From positions 1 to 20,175 of IMG/VR virus record IMGVR_UViG_3300013306_000064: a DNA stretch of 20,175 nt; one strand, 5' to 3'. Within the stretch, counting starts at the first letter, position 1, and each line of letters opens with the position of its first letter. The notes under the pieces are model-generated. The model searched no databases. It was not told where the DNA came from and saw only the letters and a list, made by a program, of their open reading frames with translations. Source of the stretch: a virus. The translations under genes and the position numbers were made by a program. Below are positions 5,800 through 12,164 of the stretch, one piece after another.

Positions 5800-7656
5800 T
5801 TATTGTTTCTTTCTCTTTACTGAATAAGCTTTCCAGGTGTGTCTGCAATATGGGGTTGTTTCATTGGTATCTGGGTTATGGTAAAAACCCCCAGCATAAG
5901 CATAAACATCATATCCAAATATGGAACCCATTGTTTGAATCTCGGCCCTGGTATATAACCTGTCATTTTCAATCAGCTTAACACAAAAGCTTCTGGATGT
6001 TGAAAGAATATCAGCACCGTTCACATCTGGCCTTTTCTCATATTTATACATGGTGAAAATCCCATTGTTCTTTGGTTCATCAGCTGTTTCATTGGGTTGA
6101 ATTTGAACACCCTTCTTTTCATCAATCTTAACATCAACAACACCAGCTTCAGTTAATTTGGATAATACATCCTTCAGATCAGATTCAGTTAACTTCAAAT
6201 TCAAATCCTTTTCAATCTTTGAATTGAGTTCTTCCAGACTCAAACCATTCACATCATTTTCCAATAGGTAATTGGCAATATCTGATTCCTTATCAAAGTG
6301 AAGATGGTGTTCATGCTTGGCTTCACCCAGGATTTCAAATTCTTCAGAAGATAAACCCAGGTGTTTCACCTGTTCATAATCTTCTTCAGTTAACTTTCTC
6401 TTTACTGGTTCAGGCTTTTTTTTTACATCTTCCTGAATGGTAGGTTGAGCAACAACATCAGCTTTTGGTTCACTCACCTTTGGAACCTCACTGATTAACC
6501 TATCACCATTTTTTAATGCTGGCAATCCAGCTTCAGCCCTCAATTCATTTATGGTTAATACCTTTTCTTTAAGTGATTCAGATAACTGAGAATTGAATAA
6601 TGGTTTATCAGCAAACTTCACTGGTGATGTAACACCTGGGAAATTGGAAAACAGTTGGTTCAATGCTGATTCAACTTCATCCCTTTTAACTCTGATATAT
6701 GTGTTCTTAAATATCTCATATGCTGTTTCCAGTTCTGTTGCTCCGCCCAATTGACCTTCAGTCTTAATACCCATCAACATTGGTGATGTAACCTGGTGGC
6801 CTTTTAGAATATCATCAGATGTATCTTTTCTGAGAACTTCATATGCTTCACTCCAATCATTTGCACTCAATGATGAAACTTCAGCTGGTTTACCATCCTG
6901 GTTCTGGAAATCAACAATGATTTTCTTTCCATTCTCACCTGTATAGCTGGCCTTTAAATCTGCAATAACCTGTTCCTTTACTTCTTCAGGAACGTTTGAA
7001 CCCTGGAAGAATGTGATGATATTGGAAACACTGAAGTGATTCTTAATATTGTTAAGGTTGAAATCTCTGATTGCAATATCTGTTGCAATTGCTTTAATGG
7101 CTCCTGAATATTCTGGTTTGGAATAAACATTGTTTACTGTTGGAAAGTAACCATCAAAGAAGAATATTTTGGATGTTGAATCTTTTTTGTTGGGTGACCA
7201 TCTGTCATATGTGACATGCTTCCTGGATAACCTCCAATCATCATTGAACCAGAACTTTGTTTTGCTTTTGTTGGTTCTTATCTTATGTGCTGGAACATGG
7301 TGATATTCCACTGGTTCCCCAAACACATTATAAACAACCTCAACCCCCACATAATTGAAGATTAAATAATCTTTGATAACCTTATCAACAAACTCTTTGA
7401 TGTTATCAGATGCATTCACTTTGAAGTTCAGTTCAGAACCGTTCTTATATTTCAAACCATCCCCAATGATGTAAGTTGTTTTGGTGTTGATGATTGCTGA
7501 ATGAATCGGTGATTCATTATATAATTCCAGCAAATAGTTTGGATATAAGTTGTTGGAACCGTAATTCACCAGCTTTGTATCACTCACTTCCTTACTCTCG
7601 TATGGTACAGGAATGTTATCCTTTTCAAATTTTATTACTTTTAAATGTTCAGCCAT
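5800..7656 (-). CDS. Portal protein with extra C-terminal domains
   Basis: A 618-residue protein forming the ring at the capsid vertex through which DNA passes. Residues 1-390 look like a Bacteroidota-phage portal: VNYGSNNLYPNYLLELYNESP near the N-terminus, TYIIGDGL, and a C-terminal core with KGHQVTSPMLMGI and TINELRAEAGLP, the usual portal end. The last 230 residues are additional: a charged linker, a compact helical segment (about 450-517) that reads like a winged helix, and a final segment (about 553-610) with SRSFCVKLI, TRAEI and TPYCRHTW. That last segment resembles the Cys/His motif of MuF-type minor head proteins. No separate MuF gene is present, so portal and minor head functions may be fused. 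It is followed by a terminator. Confidence 0.85.
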   Translation of the reverse strand: MAEHLKVIKFEKDNIPVPYESKEVSDTKLVNYGSNNLYPNYLLELYNESPIHSAIINTKTTYIIGDGLKYKNGSELNFKVNASDNIKEFVDKVIKDYLIFNYVGVEVVYNVFGEPVEYHHVPAHKIRTNKSKTKFWFNDDWRLSRKHVTYDRWSPNKKDSTSKIFFFDGYFPTVNNVYSKPEYSGAIKAIATDIAIRDFNLNNIKNHFSVSNIITFFQGSNVPEEVKEQVIADLKASYTGENGKKIIVDFQNQDGKPAEVSSLSANDWSEAYEVLRKDTSDDILKGHQVTSPMLMGIKTEGQLGGATELETAYEIFKNTYIRVKRDEVESALNQLFSNFPGVTSPVKFADKPLFNSQLSESLKEKVLTINELRAEAGLPALKNGDRLISEVPKVSEPKADVVAQPTIQEDVKKKPEPVKRKLTEEDYEQVKHLGLSSEEFEILGEAKHEHHLHFDKESDIANYLLENDVNGLSLEELNSKIEKDLNLKLTESDLKDVLSKLTEAGVVDVKIDEKKGVQIQPNETADEPKNNGIFTMYKYEKRPDVNGADILSTSRSFCVKLIENDRLYTRAEIQTMGSIFGYDVYAYAGGFYHNPDTNETTPYCRHTWKAYSVKRKKQ

Positions 7657-7686
7657 TAAATATTTCTTTTCAGCACCATCATTATT

Positions 7687-8061
7687 TTATTCACCGTTAT
7701 AAACAATGAAATCATCATCAGTTTCTTCAGGCTCTATTGATATGTATTGTTCAGCAATCTGTTCTTCCTGGGTTTGAATCTTATCAACCACCATCAGAAT
7801 CCCTTCTTCAATAACATCATCACCATTGAGAATTTTATAATTCATCTTTCCTGGTTTGCAGTTCGCGAACAGTGATGTTTCCAGGGTGAATTCATCATAT
7901 CTCTCAGGGTATTCAGAAGAATTATCAGCCAGGGTGAACTGGAATGTTTGGCTTGAATAAGGTGAAAAGATATTCAGGGTGAATTCTGTTGCATCTGGTG
8001 CAACCTCAGTCAACGTTAAAATGAACCTGGTTTGTTCTTTCTCCTTATCAATAATTAACAT
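7687..8061 (-). CDS. Small beta-rich virion-associated protein
   Basis: Encodes 124 residues, mostly alternating hydrophobic strands (RFILTLTEV, FTLNIFS, TFQFTLAD, MNYKILNG, EEGILMVV), consistent with an immunoglobulin-like or beta-sandwich fold, followed by an acidic tail of about 30 residues. I do not recognise a named family. It is the first gene of the unit that contains the portal, led by an ATACTAA element and located 30 bp before the portal start. A capsid decoration or neck role is possible; the sequence does not decide. Confidence 0.7.
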   Translation of the reverse strand: MLIIDKEKEQTRFILTLTEVAPDATEFTLNIFSPYSSQTFQFTLADNSSEYPERYDEFTLETSLFANCKPGKMNYKILNGDDVIEEGILMVVDKIQTQEEQIAEQYISIEPEETDDDFIVYNGE

Positions 8062-8077
8062 GTATAATGTTTCTTAT

Positions 8078-8094
8078 TTAGTATGCATTAGCAT
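8078..8094 (-). promoter_or_regulatory. ATACTAA element, 124-aa gene copy
   Basis: Minus strand ATGCTAATGCATACTAA. Sixteen nt separate it from the ATG at 8061. It lies 6 nt downstream of the U tract of the terminator at 8101-8134, so the tail-tube transcript ends and a new one probably begins here. Confidence 0.6.
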
Positions 8095-8100
8095 CCTGTG

Positions 8101-8134
8101 AAATAAAAAACCCCAGGATATAAATCCCAGGGTT
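8101..8134 (-). terminator. Intrinsic terminator after the tail-tube gene
   Basis: On the minus strand AACCCTGGGA pairs with TCCTGGGGTT (10 bp with two G-U pairs in RNA), loop of 6 nt, followed by TTTTTTATTT. It lies about 32 nt downstream of the tail-tube stop codon and shares the sequence AATAAAAAACCCCAGGA (plus strand) with the terminator after the portal. Confidence 0.88.
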
Positions 8135-8165
8135 TCATGAAATGAATATTAAGAACCATTATTAA

Positions 8166-8711
8166 TTACTCTGAAGCAATTATATCAGTGATGATTGTAT
8201 CATCAACCTGTGGAACCAGTTTGGTATCAATACCAGAAAATGTTAAGGAGTAACCCATTAAATCACCTTCAGCTGTACCAGTACCGCTTTCCAATGCTGA
8301 CAATTCAAACTGACCATTCAAACCAGCAACAAAGAATTTTCCAGTTCTGGATTTAACCAGGACTGCAACAGGCTGATCCATTACAGATTCAACCCATGTT
8401 CTGTTGGTTGTTGTTATGTTTGATAATACCAGGGTAAATGTTTGAGTTAAAAAAGATGTACCAGTTTGGTTATTCTTTGTTAACGCCTCTTTTAGGCCAG
8501 CTGTTGATTTTAGTAAACCAACTTCAACAAATGTTTTACCGCTCTGTAAACCAACTTCATTAACAATACCATCAGTTGAAACTGAATAAACTTCAGTTGA
8601 ACCTGAAACTGGTGCTAAATCTTGGAATGCTATCATGTAAAGCTTTTCCAAACCACCCACAACACCTTCACCACACGCTCTTGGTAATGAAGTTAAAGAA
8701 GAACAAGCCAT
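8166..8711 (-). CDS. Probable tail tube protein
   Basis: Encodes 181 residues beginning MACSSLTSLPRACGEG, an N-terminus with Cys and CG that I associate with tail-tube-like proteins of Bacteroidota phages. The body is rich in beta strands and ends with a domain in which strands such as FVAGLNGQFEL and DLMGYSLTFSG alternate, as expected for a tube subunit. It lies directly after the capsid gene, separated by 59 bp that hold a hairpin, and ends with a strong terminator. No second tube-like or sheath gene is present. The assignment is by resemblance and context; a capsid accessory protein is the alternative. Confidence 0.65.
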   Translation of the reverse strand: MACSSLTSLPRACGEGVVGGLEKLYMIAFQDLAPVSGSTEVYSVSTDGIVNEVGLQSGKTFVEVGLLKSTAGLKEALTKNNQTGTSFLTQTFTLVLSNITTTNRTWVESVMDQPVAVLVKSRTGKFFVAGLNGQFELSALESGTGTAEGDLMGYSLTFSGIDTKLVPQVDDTIITDIIASE

Positions 8712-8732
8712 ATTATATTGTATTTATTTGAA

Positions 8733-8754
8733 GGGTTGGTTGTTACCCCAACCC
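8733..8754. repeat. Hairpin between capsid and tail tube genes
   Basis: GGGTTGG (8733-8739) pairs with CCAACCC (8748-8754) around an 8-nt loop. On the minus strand it lies just after the capsid stop codon and has no strong U tract, so it may protect the capsid mRNA or attenuate read-through. On the plus strand it is followed by CGTTTTATTATTTT and would look like a terminator, although no plus-strand gene lies nearby. Confidence 0.65.
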
Positions 8755-8770
8755 CGTTTTATTATTTTAA

Positions 8771-9673
8771 TTATAGAGATGCAACGTATGCTTCAGTTGG
8801 ATCAACAACAGTTACACCAACAGCGAATGCAAAATCCAAATACCACTGTTTAGTTTCATTGCTGTATTCCATTGATGCTTTAGTTGAATCAGCTTCACCA
8901 TCCATACCCAATTGAAGATTTGATAATCTCATTGCATACACATCACCAGATTCATTCAAACCGCTCACTGGTTCCAACTTTGCAGTTGTACCGTAAAGGG
9001 TGAAATCATCAGTTGGCTTGAAGATGTTGTTATTAGCTAATGCAATTAGATATGAATCATAATCATCTTCACCCAGGAACATTTTAAAATCAGCTGATTT
9101 TCTGATTGCAACAGGTATTTGAGAATAAATGTTCTGAAGTTTTGCAATTATATCAGAACCAGTTGCAGTTAAGGTTGAACCTGTTGATGCAGCCATTTGT
9201 TTAACAATACCATCAATTTTATCCAGGTTTGCATCACTTGAATCAGTATCACCATTCCATAAAAGGTTTTCAACACCAGCTGCAATTGCAACCGCTCTAT
9301 CATCTGTGATTGCTGAAGCAAATTCAGTGATTAATGTTTCTTCAGGATTTTGGCCCTTAGAAATCATATCAGCAAAATATGTGTTCCATAAAGTTGCTGG
9401 ACAAATGTTGCTGTTCTCAGCAATCGGTGCAACAACAATTTTTGCAGCACTTAATTTGGTTGAACCATTTGCAGTTCTACCGCAAGATGAAGCATCAGTG
9501 AATGCTATATCCTGACTCATTTTCTTAACAGCTGCTGAACCTTTAACACCAGCCTGAAAGTTTTTGCTATCAATCAGCATTTTTGCTGTCTTAGCAGATG
9601 CAACAGCTTTAGTTGCTATTGCAGTTGAGTTATTTTGAACGTACTCTGATAAACCAGTTGTATCAAATCCCAT
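8771..9673 (-). CDS. Major capsid protein
   Basis: A 300-residue protein, probably the shell subunit with an HK97-like fold. It sits in the classical position, directly after the protease and scaffold genes and before the tail tube. The N-terminal 70 residues are helical and Lys/Ala-rich, and are followed by a long Cys-containing segment (SSCGRTANG and ENSNICPATLW) and helix-strand alternation with GVENLLWNGD, a motif common in capsid proteins (an N-G-D turn after a long helix), then FLGEDDYDSY. Length fits Bacteroidota phage capsid proteins. No ATACTAA element lies at the normal distance; a degenerate TACTAAG occurs 33 nt upstream. Confidence 0.85.
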   Translation of the reverse strand: MGFDTTGLSEYVQNNSTAIATKAVASAKTAKMLIDSKNFQAGVKGSAAVKKMSQDIAFTDASSCGRTANGSTKLSAAKIVVAPIAENSNICPATLWNTYFADMISKGQNPEETLITEFASAITDDRAVAIAAGVENLLWNGDTDSSDANLDKIDGIVKQMAASTGSTLTATGSDIIAKLQNIYSQIPVAIRKSADFKMFLGEDDYDSYLIALANNNIFKPTDDFTLYGTTAKLEPVSGLNESGDVYAMRLSNLQLGMDGEADSTKASMEYSNETKQWYLDFAFAVGVTVVDPTEAYVASL

Positions 9674-9723
9674 TGTTATAAATTTTTTGTTTTGTTATTT
9701 ATTTTCTTAGTAGGAAATCAGTG

Positions 9724-10392
9724 TTACTTTTTTCCCATTATTCTTGCCAGCTGAAGAAGTTTATCTTCTTTGCTTTCTTTTACAGTATTGTTTTGAGTTG
9801 TTTTGCTGAATTCAACAGGAACTTTTGCCAGTTGTTTAATGGTTGCATGTAGATCAGAAACTTCTTTGCTGAATGAATCAACATCTTCTTTGGTTGCTGC
9901 AACAGGTGCTGTTTTCAATCCTTCAATCACCGCTTGCATATCAGCAACGGTTTGTTCCAGGGTGATAACCCTTTCTTCCAATGCTTCAAAATCTGGTGTT
10001 TCTGTTTTTTCTTCTTCAGGTGTTTCTTCCTTTGCTGGTGTATCAACATTATCTGTTGCAGCCTGGGTTAATCCACCTGGGTTTTCCTCAACTACGCCAC
10101 CTTTGGATTTATCACCTTCATTTGCTGGTTGGCCCGAAGCTCCCTGTTCTGGTGCTTCACCTTCAATAACTGAAATCATGGAATCTTTAACTGTGAATGA
10201 AAAACCATTATCCATTACATAATCACCATCAGGTGCATCAGTAAGGGAACCATCTGGATTAACTATCTCAACCTTTCCACCAACAGCTTGTTCACTTATT
10301 TTTATTTCATCTGAACTCCAAACCTTTTCAGATGCATAATGACCTATAATAGATTTGAGTGATTTGAGAATCTCAACTTTGATTTTATTCAT
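9724..10392 (-). CDS. Capsid scaffold-like protein
   Basis: A 222-residue acidic protein placed between protease and capsid genes, where scaffolds normally lie. Residues about 35-80 form a small beta-rich module (VNPDGSLTDAPDGDYV, then GFSFTVKDSMISVIEGE), then a long low-complexity Glu/Pro/Thr/Ala region (about 80-132), a coiled coil (about 133-162, FEALEERVITLEQTV), a second helix (about 168-190), and a basic C-terminus. This composition suits an internal scaffold that is later degraded by the neighbouring protease. An ATACTAA element lies 19 nt before the start, inside the 3' end of the protease gene. Confidence 0.75.
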   Translation of the reverse strand: MNKIKVEILKSLKSIIGHYASEKVWSSDEIKISEQAVGGKVEIVNPDGSLTDAPDGDYVMDNGFSFTVKDSMISVIEGEAPEQGASGQPANEGDKSKGGVVEENPGGLTQAATDNVDTPAKEETPEEEKTETPDFEALEERVITLEQTVADMQAVIEGLKTAPVAATKEDVDSFSKEVSDLHATIKQLAKVPVEFSKTTQNNTVKESKEDKLLQLARIMGKK

Positions 10393-10404
10393 GTGATAAA
10401 CTTT

Positions 10405-11022
10405 TTATTTCTTAGTATGCTTTAGCATGTTGTTCAACAGCTGAAGGGATTGAAGGATTTCCTCATCCTGTTTTGATTCATCAACACTTTGGAATTTTTG
10501 GGTTTCAAAGAATTCAAACATTCCTTCAATGCTGAATCCTTTCTGGTTTCCACCTTTGATTGAATTCCAAACATTCTTATCCTGAACCTTCACACCAATA
10601 ACCCAGGAACCATCTGGAAGATTTAAACCTTTTGGTGAATTGATTCCTTTGCTCTGATCCACAATGAAGGATTGAAACACAAATGATTTGGCTGTGGTTT
10701 CGGTGTGGTCCAAATTCAGATTCATCTGGAACCCCTTTTTGAAGAACACCTGGGAAATTGTTCTAATGGTTTCTTTGGTGAAATACACTTCATATTCTTC
10801 ACCGCTCTCATCATCCCTTCTGTATATTCTCATATTGGGAATCATTGCAGCTCCCAACAATTCCATCTTGGAATCATCAGTTGCAAACCTTACTTCCTTT
10901 TCCATCTTTGCGAATGCCAGGAAATCAGATTCAATTGCTGGTTCATCCACCAGTGCAATTGCATCAACTACAAAATCAGAATCTTCATTAATCCTTAGTT
11001 CATAAACAGGTAATCTATCCAT
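10405..11022 (-). CDS. XkdF-like prohead protease
   Basis: A 205-residue protein resembling the XkdF-type putative phage serine protease, which processes scaffold and capsid during maturation. Motifs visible: N-terminal IALVDEPAIESDFLAF, typical of the family; LNLDHT with H106 as the likely catalytic His; and KGFSIEGMFE with S164 as the likely nucleophile. It is first in a unit followed by scaffold and capsid. The start codon (11022) lies in a long inverted repeat and 18 nt downstream of an ATACTAA element. Its last codons carry the element for the scaffold gene. The family name is recalled from motifs. Confidence 0.85.
   Translation of the reverse strand: MDRLPVYELRINEDSDFVVDAIALVDEPAIESDFLAFAKMEKEVRFATDDSKMELLGAAMIPNMRIYRRDDESGEEYEVYFTKETIRTISQVFFKKGFQMNLNLDHTETTAKSFVFQSFIVDQSKGINSPKGLNLPDGSWVIGVKVQDKNVWNSIKGGNQKGFSIEGMFEFFETQKFQSVDESKQDEEILQSLQLLNNMLKHTKK
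10412..10428 (-). promoter_or_regulatory. ATACTAA element, scaffold copy
   Basis: Minus strand ATGCTAAAGCATACTAA, with a 5-bp dyad ATGCT/AGCAT. Nineteen nt separate it from the scaffold ATG at 10392. It is part of the coding sequence of the protease C-terminus (MLKHTKK and stop), so DNA that codes for protein has been shaped to keep the element. Confidence 0.6.
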
Positions 11023-11078
11023 TGAATTTCACTTTCCTTCTTAGTATGCTAAAGCCATAGAGATGGGTGAAATCAATG
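11020..11078 (-). promoter_or_regulatory. Inverted repeat enclosing the protease start codon
   Basis: On the minus strand CATTGATTTCAC (11078-11067) is complementary to GTGAAATTCAATG (11032-11020), with a single 1-nt bulge. The start codon ATG at 11022 is in the 3' arm and the ATACTAA element lies in the loop. A transcript starting upstream of 11078 would hide the start; one starting inside the loop would not. Confidence 0.5.
11041..11058 (-). promoter_or_regulatory. ATACTAA element, protease copy
   Basis: Minus strand ATGGCTTTAGCATACTAA. Eighteen nt separate it from the ATG at 11022. The dyad half is modified to GCTTTAGC. It lies in the divergent region between the protease and the plus-strand gene starting at 11162. 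Confidence 0.58.
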
Positions 11079-11098
11079 TGTTATAAGCTTTTCAACAA

Positions 11099-11136
11099 TG
11101 TGTGCATATTAAGTGTTGGAAATACACACACTGTTT
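11099..11136 (+). terminator. Leader hairpin with U tract (possible attenuator)
   Basis: TGTGTG-CA-TATT (11099-11110) pairs with AATACACACA (11121-11130), a 10-bp stem with a 2-nt bulge and a 10-nt loop, followed by CTGTTTTTT. It lies 25 nt upstream of the start of the plus-strand gene at 11162, so it would be in its leader, where it could act as an attenuator. If the promoter lies downstream of it the hairpin has no such role. Confidence 0.45.
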
Positions 11137-11141
11137 TTTAC

Positions 11142-11158
11142 CTTCAATTAAATTGAAG
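11142..11158. promoter_or_regulatory. Dyad before the plus-strand gene pair
   Basis: CTTCAATTAAATTGAAG is a perfect dyad of two 8-bp halves around a central A. It ends 3 nt before the ATG at 11162. It may be an operator for a repressor, perhaps one of the winged-helix-like proteins encoded next, or an RNA hairpin with no loop. Its closeness to the start codon means bound protein or structure would affect expression. Confidence 0.5.
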
Positions 11159-11161
11159 AAT

Positions 11162-11644
11162 ATGAATTTTAATAATGCGAAAAAGGAAGTCTTGGAGTAT
11201 CTATTTGAAGGATATCTTGCCAATGGTGGAACTCATCGATTCTATATTCAACACATCACCGAGAAATATGGAATTGATTCTGATAAATTGGGTGAAATGT
11301 TAGTTCAGGATGGGTTAGTTAAGAACCAGAATTATGGTCTTCCTGGAGGTTTCATGGGCCAGATAACCATGGCTGGAATTGCAAATGTTAAACCCCAGCA
11401 TCTTTTGGATAATCTTTCAACTGTTCTTTCAGTTTTAGGTGAAAGTGGAAATCAGTTAACAGGATTAATGGATATACTTATACTTGAAACAAAGGATTAT
11501 CAAATTGCACATGATTTTGGCCATTACCTGTATAGCAGAGGAATTATTGAAGAACCCATATTCGTACATGATGTTTATGTAAAACTGAATTTAAGAGGAA
11601 TGCAGATGTTCGAGGAAATCAAGCCACGTTTCATGCAACTCTAA
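11162..11644 (+). CDS. Winged-helix-like protein, paralogue 1
   Basis: A 160-residue protein starting at ATG 11162; an in-frame GTG at 11102 is rejected because it lies in the hairpin and would add residues absent from the paralogue. It aligns along its full length with the next gene: HITEKYGI/HITDRYKL, L(V)QDGLV/LVKDGLV, the I-x-G-I-x-x-(V/I) wing, then GLMDIL/GIMEML and a C-terminal KLNLRGMQMFEEIKP/KLNRNGLEAFQETKP. Each half has helix-turn-helix character ending in a (I/L)-x-x-x-G-x-x-x-F/V strand, so there may be two winged helices per protein. I do not recognise the family; DNA binding is inferred. It forms an opposite-strand island inside the structural genes. Confidence 0.75.
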   Translation: MNFNNAKKEVLEYLFEGYLANGGTHRFYIQHITEKYGIDSDKLGEMLVQDGLVKNQNYGLPGGFMGQITMAGIANVKPQHLLDNLSTVLSVLGESGNQLTGLMDILILETKDYQIAHDFGHYLYSRGIIEEPIFVHDVYVKLNLRGMQMFEEIKPRFMQL

Positions 11645-11654
11645 ATTATCAGAA

Positions 11655-12164
11655 ATGATTTATCTTCAGAAAGAAGAAGACAGGATAACCTTAGCTAAAA
11701 TTGAAGCACTCAGAACGCTGTTTACTTTATATCAAACATGTGGCGCAAATGGAATGCTATCCCTAAAGCATATAACAGATAGATATAAATTGAATCCAGG
11801 TGATTTTGGAAGGTTATTAGTAAAAGATGGTTTGGTAAGGAAACAAATATTTTCCACTAAAGATTTTCATGCAACAATTTCAATCAAAGGAATTGAAATT
11901 GTTCAACCAGATTATTTACCAGGTCATACTTCAACTATCATTAGAATATTGGGGAATAAGAATGAACCCACTGGCATCATGGAAATGTTAGGTTTGAATC
12001 CTAAAGCATACAGATTAGCCTGTGATTTAGCTGATTACTTTCGCAAAAAAAAGAAGATAATTGAACTTCCAATCTATAAAATAGATGATGTATTAATTAA
12101 GCTAAATAGAAATGGTTTGGAAGCTTTCCAGGAAACCAAACCATTCTTTTATCATCTTAAATAG
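11655..12164 (+). CDS. Winged-helix-like protein, paralogue 2
   Basis: A 169-residue paralogue of the preceding protein, starting 10 nt after its stop codon, so the pair is one operon. The N-terminus has about 10 extra residues. The two share the same order of motifs over about 150 residues, implying an old tandem duplication, since DNA identity is low. The basic run FRKKKKIIE (about 131-139) is specific to this copy. Its end overlaps the end of the convergent tape-measure gene by 8 bp, both stop codons lying within 12157-12164. As an isolated opposite-strand pair it fits a moron that is expressed in the lysogen or acts on another replicon; no function can be read directly. Confidence 0.75.
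   Translation: MIYLQKEEDRITLAKIEALRTLFTLYQTCGANGMLSLKHITDRYKLNPGDFGRLLVKDGLVRKQIFSTKDFHATISIKGIEIVQPDYLPGHTSTIIRILGNKNEPTGIMEMLGLNPKAYRLACDLADYFRKKKKIIELPIYKIDDVLIKLNRNGLEAFQETKPFFYHLK

Noticed and set aside
9803-10222. 139-codon plus-strand frame antisense to the scaffold gene
   Set aside because: A Ser/Val/Thr-rich shadow; it would overlap the whole scaffold gene without any regulatory signal.
11102-11161. GTG start at 11102 for the first plus-strand paralogue
   Set aside because: The extra 20 residues fall within the hairpin region, look unlike the paralogue and are followed by ATG 11162 with an A-rich leader.
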